Below are positions 36,301 to 44,353 of a stretch of DNA of 64,000 nucleotides, in pieces. The stretch spans positions 602,501 through 666,500 of the forward strand of contig OX387604.1 of assembly GCA_947568835.1 (NCBI GenBank). Reading direction: 5' to 3'. The translations under genes and the position numbers were made by a program. The notes below the pieces were generated by a model. That model was not told the origin of the DNA, did not search any database, and saw only the letters and a list, made by a program, of their open reading frames with translations. Source of the stretch: Protonemura montana (taxonomy: Eukaryota; Arthropoda; Insecta; Plecoptera; Nemouridae). Position 1 is the stretch's first letter, and each line of letters starts with the position of its first letter.

Positions 36301-39300
36301 CATGCATGCACCTTTGCAACTTTTTTTTTTCTAATATTGTTTTTAATGTGAGCAGGGATTGTTGTTCAGAGTGGTTTGGGTTTCGTCACTTTTTAGTTCC
36401 TTCTCTGCTTCGGAGGCGTTATAATTTTTCTTCAAGTAAACTTTGTTAGCAAAATGCTTCTGTCCGAATGGTTGGATCGCCACCTGAATGAAATTCAATT
36501 TATGCAAATGCAGCAGATGTTGATTTTTGTGTTTGGTTGTGTTCTCTGCAAACATGTAAAACATGTCATGGTGATTGGTGTCTGAGAAATAACCTGACTG
36601 CGTAGTACTTGGTAATGTTTAGAACCAGGACTGCAGATGTTTTGATGGGCCATGTCTTGAATTACACATGTAAACTGCCATGTTTTAATTATCGAATCCT
36701 CGCAGACAGTTTTATAATGTAAACATTTCATTTTTCTTCAGTTAGTTATTGGTTCGAGTTCCTAAAGAGGAAAAAAAATGTTGCGGAAAATAATAAGATC
36801 GATGTTGCAATGGCTTGAAAGTCAAACCATTATTCAACCAGGTTTACTGTAGAAATACAAAATTTTCTCTGAAGGTGATCAGAACAAAACGCCCTCAAAC
36901 TCAATTCCTGCTCATCACAATTAGTAAAACTTAAGATTAACCTTCTTACTTGTAGAATTTTTAGAAGACACTAACTGCATGCAATTATTTGTAAATTAAC
37001 GCTCTTGTTATTAATCTAATTTGTTATTGAAAATTGTTTTCTTATTTCTTACCTCAACTTTTGACATACAGATGGTGAAAAGGATAAATATATGGGCTAT
37101 GGTATGCTATACTTCAGCAACAAGCACTTTCATGTTTTACCTGCAAGTAGTGTAAGTCATTAGTCATTACATAGAAGACAATTGGCTGTGACCTGATCTG
37201 CATTCCTCTTTAGTCACTTCACTTTTCAAATTGAAAGAATTTAAGTCATATTTTTTCACCTGGGCTCTGCAGGAGAATAAAAACTTCCTTTACTAGTCAT
37301 TTAATTCACACCAAAGCAGAAACTACAAGCCTGTATATCTCAGTTCAAGGGGTAACTTATGGCTTACACCACTGGCAGGTCAGGGCTTCATGTTGTTTTC
37401 CACTTTTCTGTTTTACTGTTCTTTCTCCGTCAGCAGTTAGCAAGCTCATCCAGTCTTTCCTTAGGAAGAAGCTGTGAGAAAAAGTTTAAATTATTTGCTA
37501 ACAAAGTTCATTTAAGTTTTTGCCTTTATCAGTGTCTTCAATGCATCTTGTGCATTGTCAGTGGCCCAGAATCAAAACCCAGCCACCTGTCAATCGCAAG
37601 AAGTGAAGCCAATACATCGCCCCATACGGTGGCTGCTAGGGAAAGATTATCTTGAGACAACTTTTTCACAGGGAACGGGAACTTTTTAAACATAACATCC
37701 GGATAAGGCCCTGTTTTTTAATGTAGGCTACTCACGTGTCATCAAACATTTGTGCTCAATTGAGGAAAACTTCATGATAGATTTAGTCTATTTCTTAACT
37801 TATAAGAACAGCCCTTTTGTTCAAAGGGAATTTTTGATATTTCTGATTCAACAATTTTTGACTGTGGCATTGTTAGAGATTTTAATTGATTTTTTTCCAG
37901 CAAATTCTTGTAGTTCTTCTCTGTTTCTTTCTTTTTTTGTAGTGATTTTCGTTAAGTGCTGGCTGGAAAGGTGTAATTATTAAGATGGGGCTCCACCCCT
38001 GTGTCCTTTGGAGTGCACATGAATCAAGTATCCATTTTTGGCCTAAAGTACCAGAATATAAAGATAAAATGAGGGACTATCAATTACTTGCCAACCGGCA
38101 AAAATGTGTCCCGTTTCTTCTATTTTTCTATTCCATCTCGAGATGAAGGAAAAACATAAGCTACTTATTAAGCTAAGGTTGTGGTCACCTCTACAAATAA
38201 TTAAGCCGGTTCATGTGTCTCCCCACTCCGCTGTTAGGAGGATCTACTGACAGCGCGTCTGAGTGATTCATGTGTCTCCCCACTCCGCTGTTAGGAGGAT
38301 CTACTGACAGCGCGTCTGAGTGATTCATGGGTCTCCCCACTCCGCTGTTAGGAGGATCTACTGACAGCGCGTCTGAGTGATTCATGTGTCTCCCCACTCC
38401 GCTGTTAGGAGGATCTACTGACAGCGCGTCTGAGCGATTCATGGGTCTCCCCACTCCGCTGTTAGGAGGATCTACTGACAGCGCGTCTGAGTGATTCATG
38501 TGTCTCCCCACTCCGCTGTTAGGAGGATCTACTGACAGCGCGTCTGAGTGATTCATGGGTCTCCCCACTCCGCTGTTAGGAGGATCTACTGACAGCGCGT
38601 CTGAGTGATTCATGGGTCTCCCCACTCCGCTGTTAGGAGGATCTACTGACAGCGTGTCTGAGTGATTCATGTGTCTCCCCACTCCGCTGTTAGGAGGATC
38701 TACTGACAGCGCGTCTGAGTGATTCATGGGTCTCCCCACTCCACTGTTAGGAGGATCTACTGACAGCGCGTCTGAGTGATTCATGTGTCTCCCCACTCCG
38801 CTGTTAGGAGGATCTACTGACAGCGCGTCTGAGTGATTCATGGGTCTCCCCACTCCACTGTTAGGAGGATCTACTGACAGCGCGTCTGAGTGATTCATGT
38901 GTCTCCCCACTCCGCTGTTAGGAGGATCTACTGACAGCGTGTCTGAGTGATTCATGGGTCTCCCCACTCCGCTGTTAGGAGGATCTACTGACAGCGTGTC
39001 TGAGTGATTCATGGGTCTCCCCACTCCGCTGTTAGGAGGATCTACTGACAGGGCGTCTGAGCGACTCTCCTGGACTCGCTGTCAGTAGCTACTGGACGTA
39101 ATATAGCACCGTACACCAATTTACACGGACTTCGGTTTCATTGACACTATTTGTCTGATCATTTTTGGAATCTTCGTGCTTTAGGGTATAGAATAACAAA
39201 TGATCGCTTTCAAAATTGTATTTACTGGTGAGATTTCGGCGTTGAAACACAGGCGGAGTTTTGTACTAATTTTAACACCATTAAAAACAATAATTTTATT

Positions 39301-40245
39301 TGGAATTAGATAAGTGAGATGTCTGAAAACTTGTTATTCTCTCAAAATTAGTATTGTAGAACTAATAAGAAGGCAACAACAAAAAGTTTGCTTTTCCGAG
39401 TTTCTCACAAATCTTTCTCAGAATAATTGTTTGAGTATTTTATTGGTGACTCAGCAACACGTGAGAATAATGCCATGCAAAGAGATTTGCTCTAATGCTG
39501 ATTCTCACGTTTCATACGAACCCTCTTAAATAACTTGATAATTTAATGTGGCCAAATTACACTTGAATTCTGGAGAAGGATCCTTTCATTATTAACTCTC
39601 ATTCCTTAAACGAGAACAAAGCCTGAACAGAAATGTTCAACAAAGTAAATGTATCTACTACAGCTTTGACCACTGCTTCGTTATTATAGTTCTTTTCCTT
39701 GTTTTCTCATTTGTTTCTATCCAACTTCATCTTATTCTAACCCTTAAGTTCTGAAATTTCTCTCGGTCTCTGAGTTGAAGTGTGACGATAAAATGTTGCT
39801 TTTGTTCTGCAGCACTCGAACTACCGGTACTCGGTCGTACAAATCTGCAATCGTCAGGTGACTAACGAAACTCCCTTCCGTCTCCAACTTGGATCGCACT
39901 TCTCCGCGTGCCGCCTTACGAAGCTCTGATGGAGGTATATTGCCGTCTCCACCTGCCGTCTGTAACAAAGGAAAGCGATGGATGCACAACAGTAGAGAGG
40001 AGAAGTCTGCGATATCCCTGTGCCGTCCAAAGGTGAAGTGTAACATAGCTTTATCGCTTCCTTTGCCTGAGGAGGGTTGTGCTAACGCAAGTGAGACGTT
40101 GGTATTACCTCGGTTGGCTGTAGGCGGCAAGAAATCAGTGCGGGTCGATTCTGATTCTAACTCGGGAGTTTTGCAACAAAGAATGCTTCTTCGCACAGCT
40201 ACTGGGTTAAAGCGACCTATTTCTGGGGTTCATGCCAAGAAGTGA
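18327..40245 (+). CDS. CDC14 dual-specificity protein phosphatase (split gene; overall entry)
   Basis: CDC14 phosphatases remove phosphate from serine and threonine followed by proline, reversing CDK phosphorylation in mitotic exit, cytokinesis, centrosome and cilium control. The spliced reading (18327-18378, 19643-19827, 23098-23190, 28482-28691, 29506-29593, 29966-30196, 30597-30735, 31511-31724, 32976-33097, 33907-34101, 36052-36267, 39813-39861) encodes 597 residues, close to the roughly 600 of vertebrate CDC14A. The N-terminal DSP-like domain (about 15-190) starts with KDRLYF. The catalytic domain (about 200-345) holds the acid loop DGSTPSD (Asp258) and HCKAGLGR with Cys285 and Arg291. 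The conserved ITQGDKL follows at 418-424. The tail is basic and Ser/Thr/Pro-rich ([14 protein letters not shown], then TPTSP). All junctions are GT-AG and in phase. The end is uncertain: the first stop (39859) is followed by 127 in-frame open codons to 40245. Confidence 0.95.
18430..18532 (+). CDS. CDC14 alternative first coding exon 1b
   Basis: ATG followed by 34 codons, beginning [18 protein letters not shown] and ending in KVEIEQ, then G before GTTAGT. The phase (1) is the same as for exon 1a, so it also joins exon 2 in frame, giving ...EIEQDRLYF and a 614-residue protein. A possible acceptor (ATTATTTTTAG) ends at 18414. Only 35 bp separate the donor of 1a from this acceptor, so the two cannot be spliced together and would be mutually exclusive. 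The start context is weaker than for 1a (T at -3). Confidence 0.5.
18533..19642. other. CDC14 intron 1
   Basis: AT-rich. It contains a 12-bp tandem repeat at 19309-19350 and no other recognised element. It ends with a T-rich acceptor. Confidence 0.8.
19309..19350. repeat. 12-bp tandem repeat GGCCCCCAGATT
   Basis: Two copies of GGCCCCCAGATT followed by GGCACCCAGATT and a partial unit. Confidence 0.9.
19643..19827 (+). CDS. CDC14 exon 2
   Basis: The acceptor is ATTTTTTTTCTAG and the donor is AAG|GTATTG. It runs from phase 1 to phase 0. It encodes DRLYFVTL, then [15 protein letters not shown] and [14 protein letters not shown], all hallmark CDC14 N-terminal segments. There is a four- to five-residue insertion (GPEGRG region) relative to vertebrate CDC14 between the first strand and HYFSID. 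Confidence 0.96.
21613..21677. repeat. 8-bp tandem repeat CAAGCTAC, 8 copies
   Basis: Perfect head-to-tail copies. Confidence 0.95.
22151..22184. repeat. 10-bp tandem repeat CACTCAACAC
   Basis: Three perfect copies and a partial one. Confidence 0.92.
23098..23190 (+). CDS. CDC14 exon 3
   Basis: The acceptor is TGTTTTGTAG and the donor is TCG|GTAAGC; 31 codons, phase 0 at both ends. It contains [20 protein letters not shown], matching the CDC14 RKKIVHYT...KRANAAF block of the N-terminal domain. Confidence 0.95.
24236..24272. repeat. 8-bp tandem repeat ATCTATCC
   Basis: Four to five head-to-tail copies. Confidence 0.92.
24337..25265. repeat. Degenerate tandem repeat, period about 370-410 bp
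   Basis: Unit starts (TTTCTACAGTTT or CTTCTACAGTTT) lie at about 24337, 24750 and 25117. Each unit repeats in order: GATTTTC(T/A)T, a GTTGGAATTGAC-like stretch, GGGGCAATTTGGG, TTTTTGGGGGTGCATTTT, a CTTCGTTTG(T/G)AC stretch, TTTTCTCTCGAT, GTGGGTGGTTA(A/G)TGTTCCC and GGGCAAAATT. Divergence is visible (many substitutions and indels) and the third unit is incomplete. No open frame is conserved between units, so it looks like decayed satellite or transposon-derived repeat. Confidence 0.8.
28482..28691 (+). CDS. CDC14 exon 4
   Basis: The acceptor is CTTTGTTGCAG and the donor is GAG|GTAAGC; 70 codons, phase 0 at both ends. It begins [15 protein letters not shown] and contains FRDASYG, YDCLQAL and [17 protein letters not shown], all conserved in CDC14. 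It completes the N-terminal domain. Confidence 0.96.
28692..29505. other. CDC14 intron 4
   Basis: 814 bp. Apart from the 5S-like head fragment nothing is recognised. Confidence 0.8.
28927..28995 (+). mobile_element. Degenerate 5S-like SINE head fragment (copy F)
   Basis: It reads TTCTAGAAAGATCACTAAGG, then GTTAAGAAACACTGCTCTGG, then GGTATTGGAGAGGTGACC, matching the 5S-like head of the SINE family. No body or tail follows. It lies in the intron between exons 4 and 5. Confidence 0.55.
29506..29593 (+). CDS. CDC14 exon 5
   Basis: The acceptor is TTGAATTTACAG and the donor is AATG|GTGAGT; phase 0 in, phase 1 out. It encodes [20 protein letters not shown] and PHPKARYEN, the linker helix region between the two domains. 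Confidence 0.96.
29966..30196 (+). CDS. CDC14 exon 6 (catalytic Cys)
   Basis: The acceptor is TTTTCATTCTGCAG and the donor is AAAG|GTTATT; phase 1 in and out. It encodes [31 protein letters not shown], the acid loop [10 protein letters not shown] (Asp258) and AVHCK. The nucleophile Cys285 lies two codons before the splice site. Confidence 0.97.
30597..30735 (+). CDS. CDC14 exon 7 (catalytic Arg)
   Basis: The acceptor is TTTTCTTGTGTCTTGTAG and the donor is CAAGT|GTGAGT; phase 1 in, phase 2 out. It encodes [18 protein letters not shown], then [19 protein letters not shown], completing the phosphate-binding loop (Arg291) and the RPGSIIG motif diagnostic of CDC14. Confidence 0.97.
31511..31724 (+). 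CDS. CDC14 exon 8
   Basis: The acceptor is CAATATCCAG and the donor is GAC|GTAAGT; phase 2 in, phase 0 out. In frame it reads [15 protein letters not shown] at the start and [20 protein letters not shown] near the end. This is the poorly conserved post-catalytic region; the ILxxVDxM pattern resembles vertebrate CDC14 (LLSGVDDI). Confidence 0.9.
31906..31957. repeat. Perfect 26-bp tandem duplication
   Basis: Two identical copies abut (31906-31931 and 31932-31957), each starting AACCTATATCTCC. The perfect identity suggests a recent event. Confidence 0.95.
32117..32727 (-). mobile_element. LINE (non-LTR retrotransposon) 3'-end fragment
   Basis: On the minus strand, codons from about 32727 downward read LMYGLIFWG, then [20 protein letters not shown] and [11 protein letters not shown]. 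This is the C-terminal, post-polymerase region typical of Jockey/CR1-like reverse transcriptases. The normal continuation ([13 protein letters not shown]) sits in a different frame after about 32435, so a one-base indel in an A run has broken the frame; the protein end is near 32296. A short 3' UTR and a (CAATA)n tail (32124-32146) follow. It is strongly 5'-truncated and inactive, inserted antisense in CDC14 intron 8. Confidence 0.85.
32873..32949. repeat. 13-bp tandem repeat GCTTCATGGTCAT, 6 copies
   Basis: Near-perfect copies ending 26 bp before the exon 9 acceptor. In the + direction it reads as repeated Leu-His-Gly-His/Ser codons, but it lies in an intron. Confidence 0.96.
32976..33097 (+). 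CDS. CDC14 exon 9
   Basis: The acceptor is TCCTATTTCTTTCAG and the donor is TTCA|GTGAGT; phase 0 in, phase 2 out. It contains [17 protein letters not shown], the conserved post-catalytic CDC14 motif (ITQGDKLRALKSQR in vertebrates). A 13-bp repeat array ends only about 26 bp upstream of the acceptor. Confidence 0.95.
33098..33906. other. CDC14 intron 9
   Basis: 809 bp, AT-rich. The open frames within (33279-33542 +, 33612-33932 -) have no recognisable domain. No repeat was found. Confidence 0.75.
33907..34101 (+). CDS. CDC14 exon 10
   Basis: The acceptor is GACTTACATTGCAG and the donor is AAAG|GTATGT; phase 2 in and out. It encodes a basic, Thr/Ala-rich tail ending [14 protein letters not shown], similar in character to the AKRINRTS stretch of CDC14A. 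Assignment rests on frame continuity and splice signals rather than strong conservation. Confidence 0.85.
34102..36051. other. CDC14 intron 10
   Basis: 1950 bp. It contains a tRNA-like remnant at 34784-34848; otherwise nothing is recognised. Confidence 0.75.
34784..34848 (+). mobile_element. tRNA-like remnant (possible tRNA-derived SINE)
   Basis: GGATAGCTCATGACTACC resembles a D-arm/A box and CGGTTCGATC about 45 nt later resembles a B box. The acceptor stem does not close and there is no plausible anticodon arm, so it is not a functional tRNA gene. It may be a decayed tRNA-derived SINE head or chance. Confidence 0.25.
36052..36267 (+). CDS. CDC14 exon 11
   Basis: The acceptor is GCATTCTTTATTCCCCAG and the donor is CGCCA|GTAAGT; phase 2 in and out. 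It encodes a Ser/Pro-rich tail including [12 protein letters not shown] and [14 protein letters not shown]. The TP and SP pairs are potential CDK sites, which would fit autoregulation. There is no family motif, but the frame is continuous with exon 10. Confidence 0.82.
37072..37101 (+). other. Possible cassette (poison) exon inside the last CDC14 intron
   Basis: A long pyrimidine tract (TTTTCTTATTTCTTACC...) ends in ACATACAG at 37071. Possible donors follow at 37102 (GTATGC) and 37152 (GTAAGT). Spliced after exon 11 (phase 2) it would read Q-W-stop, ending the protein at once. It could be a regulated poison or alternative terminal exon, or a decoy. Confidence 0.25.
38210..39064. repeat. 57-bp minisatellite, 15 copies
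   Basis: The array is 855 bp, exactly 15 units of 57 bp, each beginning TTCATG(T/G)GTCTCCCC and containing GGAGGATCTACTGACAG. It is GC-rich in an AT-rich intron and very homogeneous. Units alternate between TGTGTC and TGGGTC versions, mostly one after the other, which indicates a 114-bp dimer as amplification unit. Since 57 is 19 codons, the minus strand is open for 277 codons (19-residue repeat with [17 protein letters not shown]); no initiation context or flanking domain supports a gene. Confidence 0.95.
39813..39861 (+). CDS. CDC14 exon 12 up to first stop
   Basis: The acceptor is TGTTGCTTTTGTTCTGCAG; phase 2 in. It encodes [16 protein letters not shown], then TGA at 39859-39861, completing a 597-residue protein. 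The stop is followed by CTA, and AG|GTGACT at 39858 could also act as a weak donor. Confidence 0.75.
39862..40245 (+). CDS. In-frame C-terminal extension of CDC14 (readthrough or alternative splice)
   Basis: 127 sense codons follow the first TGA in the same frame and end at TGA 40243-40245. The peptide is not low complexity. It contains SP pairs ([14 protein letters not shown]), [14 protein letters not shown] and a basic end ([13 protein letters not shown]). Three routes could include it: readthrough at TGA-CTA (725 residues), an alternative acceptor at 39924 (ACGAAG|C) joined to exon 11, or removal of a 66-nt (39858-39923) or 135-nt (39858-39992) mini-intron. All keep the frame. The acceptors have poor pyrimidine tracts. 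If none is used this is 3' UTR. Confidence 0.5.
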   Translation, partial: LTKLPSVSNLDRTSPRAALRSSDGGILPSPPAVCNKGKRWMHNSREEKSAISLCRPKVKCNIALSLPLPEEGCANASETLVLPRLAVGGKKSVRVDSDSNSGVLQQRMLLRTATGLKRPISGVHAKK

Positions 40246-40983
40246 GGTTGGATTGCTAGCGCTGTACTCTTCGGCATTGCTTTTTAAGTAGCGGTTTTAT
40301 TTTGCACAATTGTGTTTTTTTTTTTATTCTGATTTCACACTTTTCTTACTTTGTTTAATGTGCAACCACCTAAAATGCAATTTATACTGTTTCTAGGTTC
40401 TCCAACTCATTTGCTTTGATCCCTTATTAGTATTTTTCTTTAATTTGTACAATTAACAATATTCCTATAAATGTCCTTTATGAATATTCTTTTATTGTGT
40501 GGTGTCAACTGTGCAGCTATAAAGGTATGGATTGCTTCTGACCTGTGCTTTTGAATACTCATTCAATGATTACTAGTCTTTAAGTCTAAATCTTGCCAGA
40601 TAGAACAACTGGACACTCAACATACCTGGGACCTTCTTCTAGGTGCTTACCTACAACTAAGTACCTAATATCATTATATCAGACTTCAGGAAAAAAGTGT
40701 TCACTAACTAACAATTTTACTATCGGAAACTACTGTGGTGTGTTTTAACAATTTTGATATTTTACGAGTCACTTCGTTCAAAATTAACTTCAATGTACCT
40801 TTTATTCGACCAACGTTTCTATGATTTTATGATTCTTACTCATGCTTTACTTTGTAGGTGCACATTCTTTTTGTAGCATAGCAGGTAGCTAGCTTTTTAC
40901 CATGTAAATTCAATGTGTAAAGTTTAAAGAATTTCTCCAATTTGCCTTGTCAAGACATGCTTAAAGTTTCAAACACTTCATTT

Positions 40984-40989
40984 AATAAA
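40984..40989 (+). terminator. CDC14 poly(A) signal AATAAA
   Basis: AATAAA is followed by A-rich sequence and then a GT-rich stretch (about 41023-41060: TGTGGGTTGTC, CTGTTTCTGTTTTGTTGG). This is a normal layout for cleavage at about 41000-41012. The 3' UTR would be about 0.8-1.1 kb. Confidence 0.6.
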
Positions 40990-41040
40990 ATAACATGTTT
41001 ATGTAAAAATTAAAAAAAAAGAATGTGGGTTGTCATTGTC

Positions 41041-41168
41041 CTGTTTCTGTTTTGTTGGCAAGCTTCTTGAGTGACAGTGGCACTGTAGGCTCCATCTGGT
41101 GGCAGCTTGCGGAGGTGGCTGTAAGTTAGTGCTATTATTACTTGAGGAGCTTGCCGCCAAACAGAAAA
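41041..41168 (+). other. Imperfect hairpin just past the CDC14 poly(A) region
   Basis: The arm at 41045-41072 (TTCTGTTTTGTTGGCAAGCT, then TCTTGAG) pairs with 41141-41168 (CTTGAGGAGCTTGCCGCC, then AAACAGAA). Several mismatches are G-U wobbles when read as + strand RNA. The loop is about 68 nt. It could be a transcript-end structure, a transposon inverted repeat or chance. Confidence 0.4.
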
Positions 41169-41710
41169 TAAGCAATTAGTTTGCCCTACAATTTTTTAGT
41201 ATTTTAGTGAATATGATATTTCATTAATTGGTGTACTTGACTCGCAAGAAATGTGCCAAGCAAATTGGAGACGAGCTTTAACACGGAAGAGAGAAGGACA
41301 GAGAGTTAATCTTTTGTCTTGCTATCTTAAAATATAACATAATTTGATATTAATGTTTTATGTTTGTTGTAGATAGTGGTAGGTAGTGCTAGGTGTAACC
41401 TTATATTGTGTGCTGACCAATGTTTGCTTGGCAATGTTCATGGTTTAGTCTAAATGAATATACTAAGCCATCAAAATGTGGCTTAACTACATAAATAGTT
41501 GTTTATATGTCATCTGTTCCCGCATTAACAAATTTCAAGATATTTATGAGATTGTTACCATTAACATAATGCATATATAAATATGTATTATATACTGATG
41601 TTATTTAATAGCGTAGTGCATTTTCTCTATGGTACATGCTCTTTTTGGACCTCAATTTTCTTATAAAATTACAGTCTTTAAGGATAGTGTAGACAGACAC
41701 TATGTATAAG

Positions 41711-41891
41711 AATGGCCACGCGGCATTGGTCTGACGATGTCGGTGAATGAGTAAATGATAATAAACCTTACCAAGCCTAGAAGTGAGGAGAGGAAACCCA
41801 GTGTTAGCACGTAGCCGTCAAGGAGCACCCAGGGGAATAGCTTAACGTCCCTTCCGAAGGATGCTGTAACGCAAACAACAGGATTCTGTGG
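41711..41891 (-). mobile_element. 5S rRNA-derived SINE, copy D (tail half only)
   Basis: It matches the distal body of the family in reverse orientation (CGGCATTGGTCTGACGATGT, later CTTAACGTCCCTTCCGAAGG). The 5S-like head is absent, as expected for a 5'-truncated insertion. It is more diverged than copies A and E. Confidence 0.7.
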
Positions 41892-43947
41892 CGATCATGA
41901 AATTACCTCGGTCAATCAAGCCAGTTTGTTTGCAATCTCTTCAAACTTCAATCGCCACTGCAAACTGTAATTTCCATTTCACATCTGCAATTAAAATAAA
42001 GTCGTCTGTGTTTTGACTTATAAATATTGAATCCCGCAAAACAACATTTTATTCTTGGCCAGAGATAAGGTGTCTTGGCAAATCATGAGAGTGTATTATG
42101 GCCCCTTATACATAGCGTTTGGCTACAACATTTTTAACTGGTAATTATTATTTTGGAAGGTACGATCATGTCAGGAGAGAGTGAGTGTTGGGCCATGTTA
42201 TTAAATATGAATTGTACTCAAATATTTTGTTAGAATAGATGTTTATCTGATAGCATGTTCAGTGGATGCCAACAAATAGGGTAGCCATTGGTGATAAATA
42301 TTTTTGTCAAGCTAAATATGTGCTTGAAAGTATTACTATTTCGTATTTACTGTAAAAAATGATCAGTAATGTCCAGTCATTGGATGAAGAGCAGATGGGT
42401 TGGATGCTATGATTAATCTAGTGAATATGTCATAAAATGGCCTAATTTAATTGCCAGTATAGTTTAGATCTTGGCTCTGGGCCTTGTTTGGCTTCTAAAC
42501 ATTTCCTGTATAATGTTAGCTACCTTTGCAGTAGGTCCTTCTCAGTTTTTAAGAGTTGGGCATGTTCATGACTGCTACGTGATTGTGCATTTTGAATGCA
42601 TTACTCAATCGATCGTTATTACTTTGGTGCACAAAAATTCATTGAAAAAGCATTGACTGGTTAATCCTTTTACTTATGGCATTTAGTGTCACATTATTAT
42701 TGAATCTAATAATTTACAGAATGTAAGAAGATGTAAACATGTTTGCTTCCCGTGAAAGAACAATGTGAACCCTGCAGAGACAACTGGTTATCAATTGAGA
42801 TAGAGTAACCCAGAGTAATATTATTACCTATATTCTCAGACGTATTAACAAATCAGGTAACTGCCGTACTTAGATGCGCTTGTTTAAAAAAATGAGCTCA
42901 TTATATAATGGGAAATTTAAAATTCAATGTGCATGAAGGAGTTGTTTTTGAAAACAATTATACTGTCTTCTAAGCTTCTTTGATTACAGATTTGTAATCT
43001 TTTTTTACTATTCTGCAATTGTTGTTCCATATACCTTTTTTTTCTACCATTTTATTTTTTTTCTATTTTTTGTGCATTAATTTGGATTATAACTTGATAA
43101 AGTTGGTAACTGCTAAAAAAAGTAATCTTCAATTTTGCTTAATTTTGTGATGGCTAATACACCAAGGTGTGAAGGGCTGACCTTATTTTGAAAACAATCC
43201 TACAATAATTTGATGATTACATTGATTACATTGATTACATGTTAGGTTTGAACATCAAAGCATGATCTTGTGTTTACTAGGTATATATGCTTGCAGCTAG
43301 TTGCATTGTCGTATTGATAGTGTTCTGTAGATGTGGAAGCATAGCCAAAGCAAAATATTTTTATCCTGTAAGAATGTATGCCATATTTTTCTAATAGGTC
43401 ACTGTAGAACGCTTCACTTGACAAAATGTTGAATACCTAACGATACACTTGCTGAAGTTTCCTGAATGATTATCAGATAACTACTGTGTCAAGATGAAAA
43501 GCACTGGTTGGTTGATTGTGCATCAGAAATTCAACCAATGCAGCTTAGTGATTCAGAGCCATTGGATCCTAATTCGTTGATGAGAATGTGTTTATCAATA
43601 AAAACTACAACCTGGATATTTTTGTTTTATTATTATTATTATAGCTGGGATTCCCCGCTAAGAAATCCTTCTTTAGTTTTTGCTTATAGTATGGAGTTGT
43701 ATTTTTTAATATTTTTATTAGAAAATCGTCTAGTGTCGGGGGAACAATCAAGGGGATTTCATTTAGGCAGTCAACAATGATTAGTATTTTTGGTCTTCTC
43801 ATTGTGACTGAAATCCTGGTAACATCTTCCATGTTAGACCATCCATTCTACTTACTCTTAGATTATCTGTAATCCCAGAGGACTAGGCTGAATAATGCAA
43901 CGAGTCTTCACTTATTGTGAAAAAATCTGGAACCTTATTTATTTGTG
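41892..43947. other. Gene-free stretch
   Basis: AT-rich intergenic sequence with a short 9-bp repeat (TGATTACAT, 43214-43240) and a small TTA run near 43626. No exon is recognised. Confidence 0.5.
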
Positions 43948-44353
43948 GTGTTTATCGACGCACTGTATTGACATCTGGCCATACGGCACTGGTCTAATGG
44001 CGTCGGTGAATGAGTGGATGATGAAGAACCTAACCTAGCCTAGAAATGGAGGAGGGGAAACCCGGTGCCGGCAAGTAGCCTACTCCTGTCGAAGAGCACC
44101 AAGGGTACCACCGGCTTAACGTCCCTTCCGAAGGACGGTACAACTCGAACAGCAGGATTCCTCCACAAATCCATGCTGTCGAGAGGTTGATAAGCAAGGC
44201 GAATGAAGTTGCTGTACTAACTTTCTCCCTCTAACCTCTCTCCCGAACAGAACTGGTCATGTGTATGATGGTCATCCATCCAATACCTAACTCAGCGCAG
44301 TGTTGCTTAACTTCGGCGATCTAGCGAGAACCGGTGTTTCCAACATGCCAAAC
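43948..44353 (-). mobile_element. 5S rRNA-derived SINE, copy E (most complete)
   Basis: About 406 bp with all parts in reverse order: tail (GGTGTTTATCGACGCACTG), distal body, CCCTTCCGAAGGACGG palindrome, proximal body and a single 5S-like head ending near CGGTGTTTCCAACATGCC. It is the best copy for defining the family because its head is not duplicated. Confidence 0.8.

Larger units (their letters stand above)
36268..39812. other. CDC14 intron 11
   Basis: 3.5 kb. It contains the possible cassette exon at 37072 and the 57-bp array at 38210-39064. Other open frames (up to 98 codons, 37359-37655) lack any recognisable domain. Confidence 0.75.

Noticed and set aside
36750..36765. B-box-like GGTTCGAGTTCC
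   Set aside because: No A box or foldable tRNA upstream on the same strand.
38191..39024. 277-codon minus-strand open frame with 19-residue repeats
   Set aside because: It is the 57-bp minisatellite within a CDC14 intron; apart from repeat units it has only a few codons of its own.
39744..40196. 150-codon minus-strand open frame opposite CDC14 exon 12
   Set aside because: Shadow of the coding-like + strand; no recognised domain.
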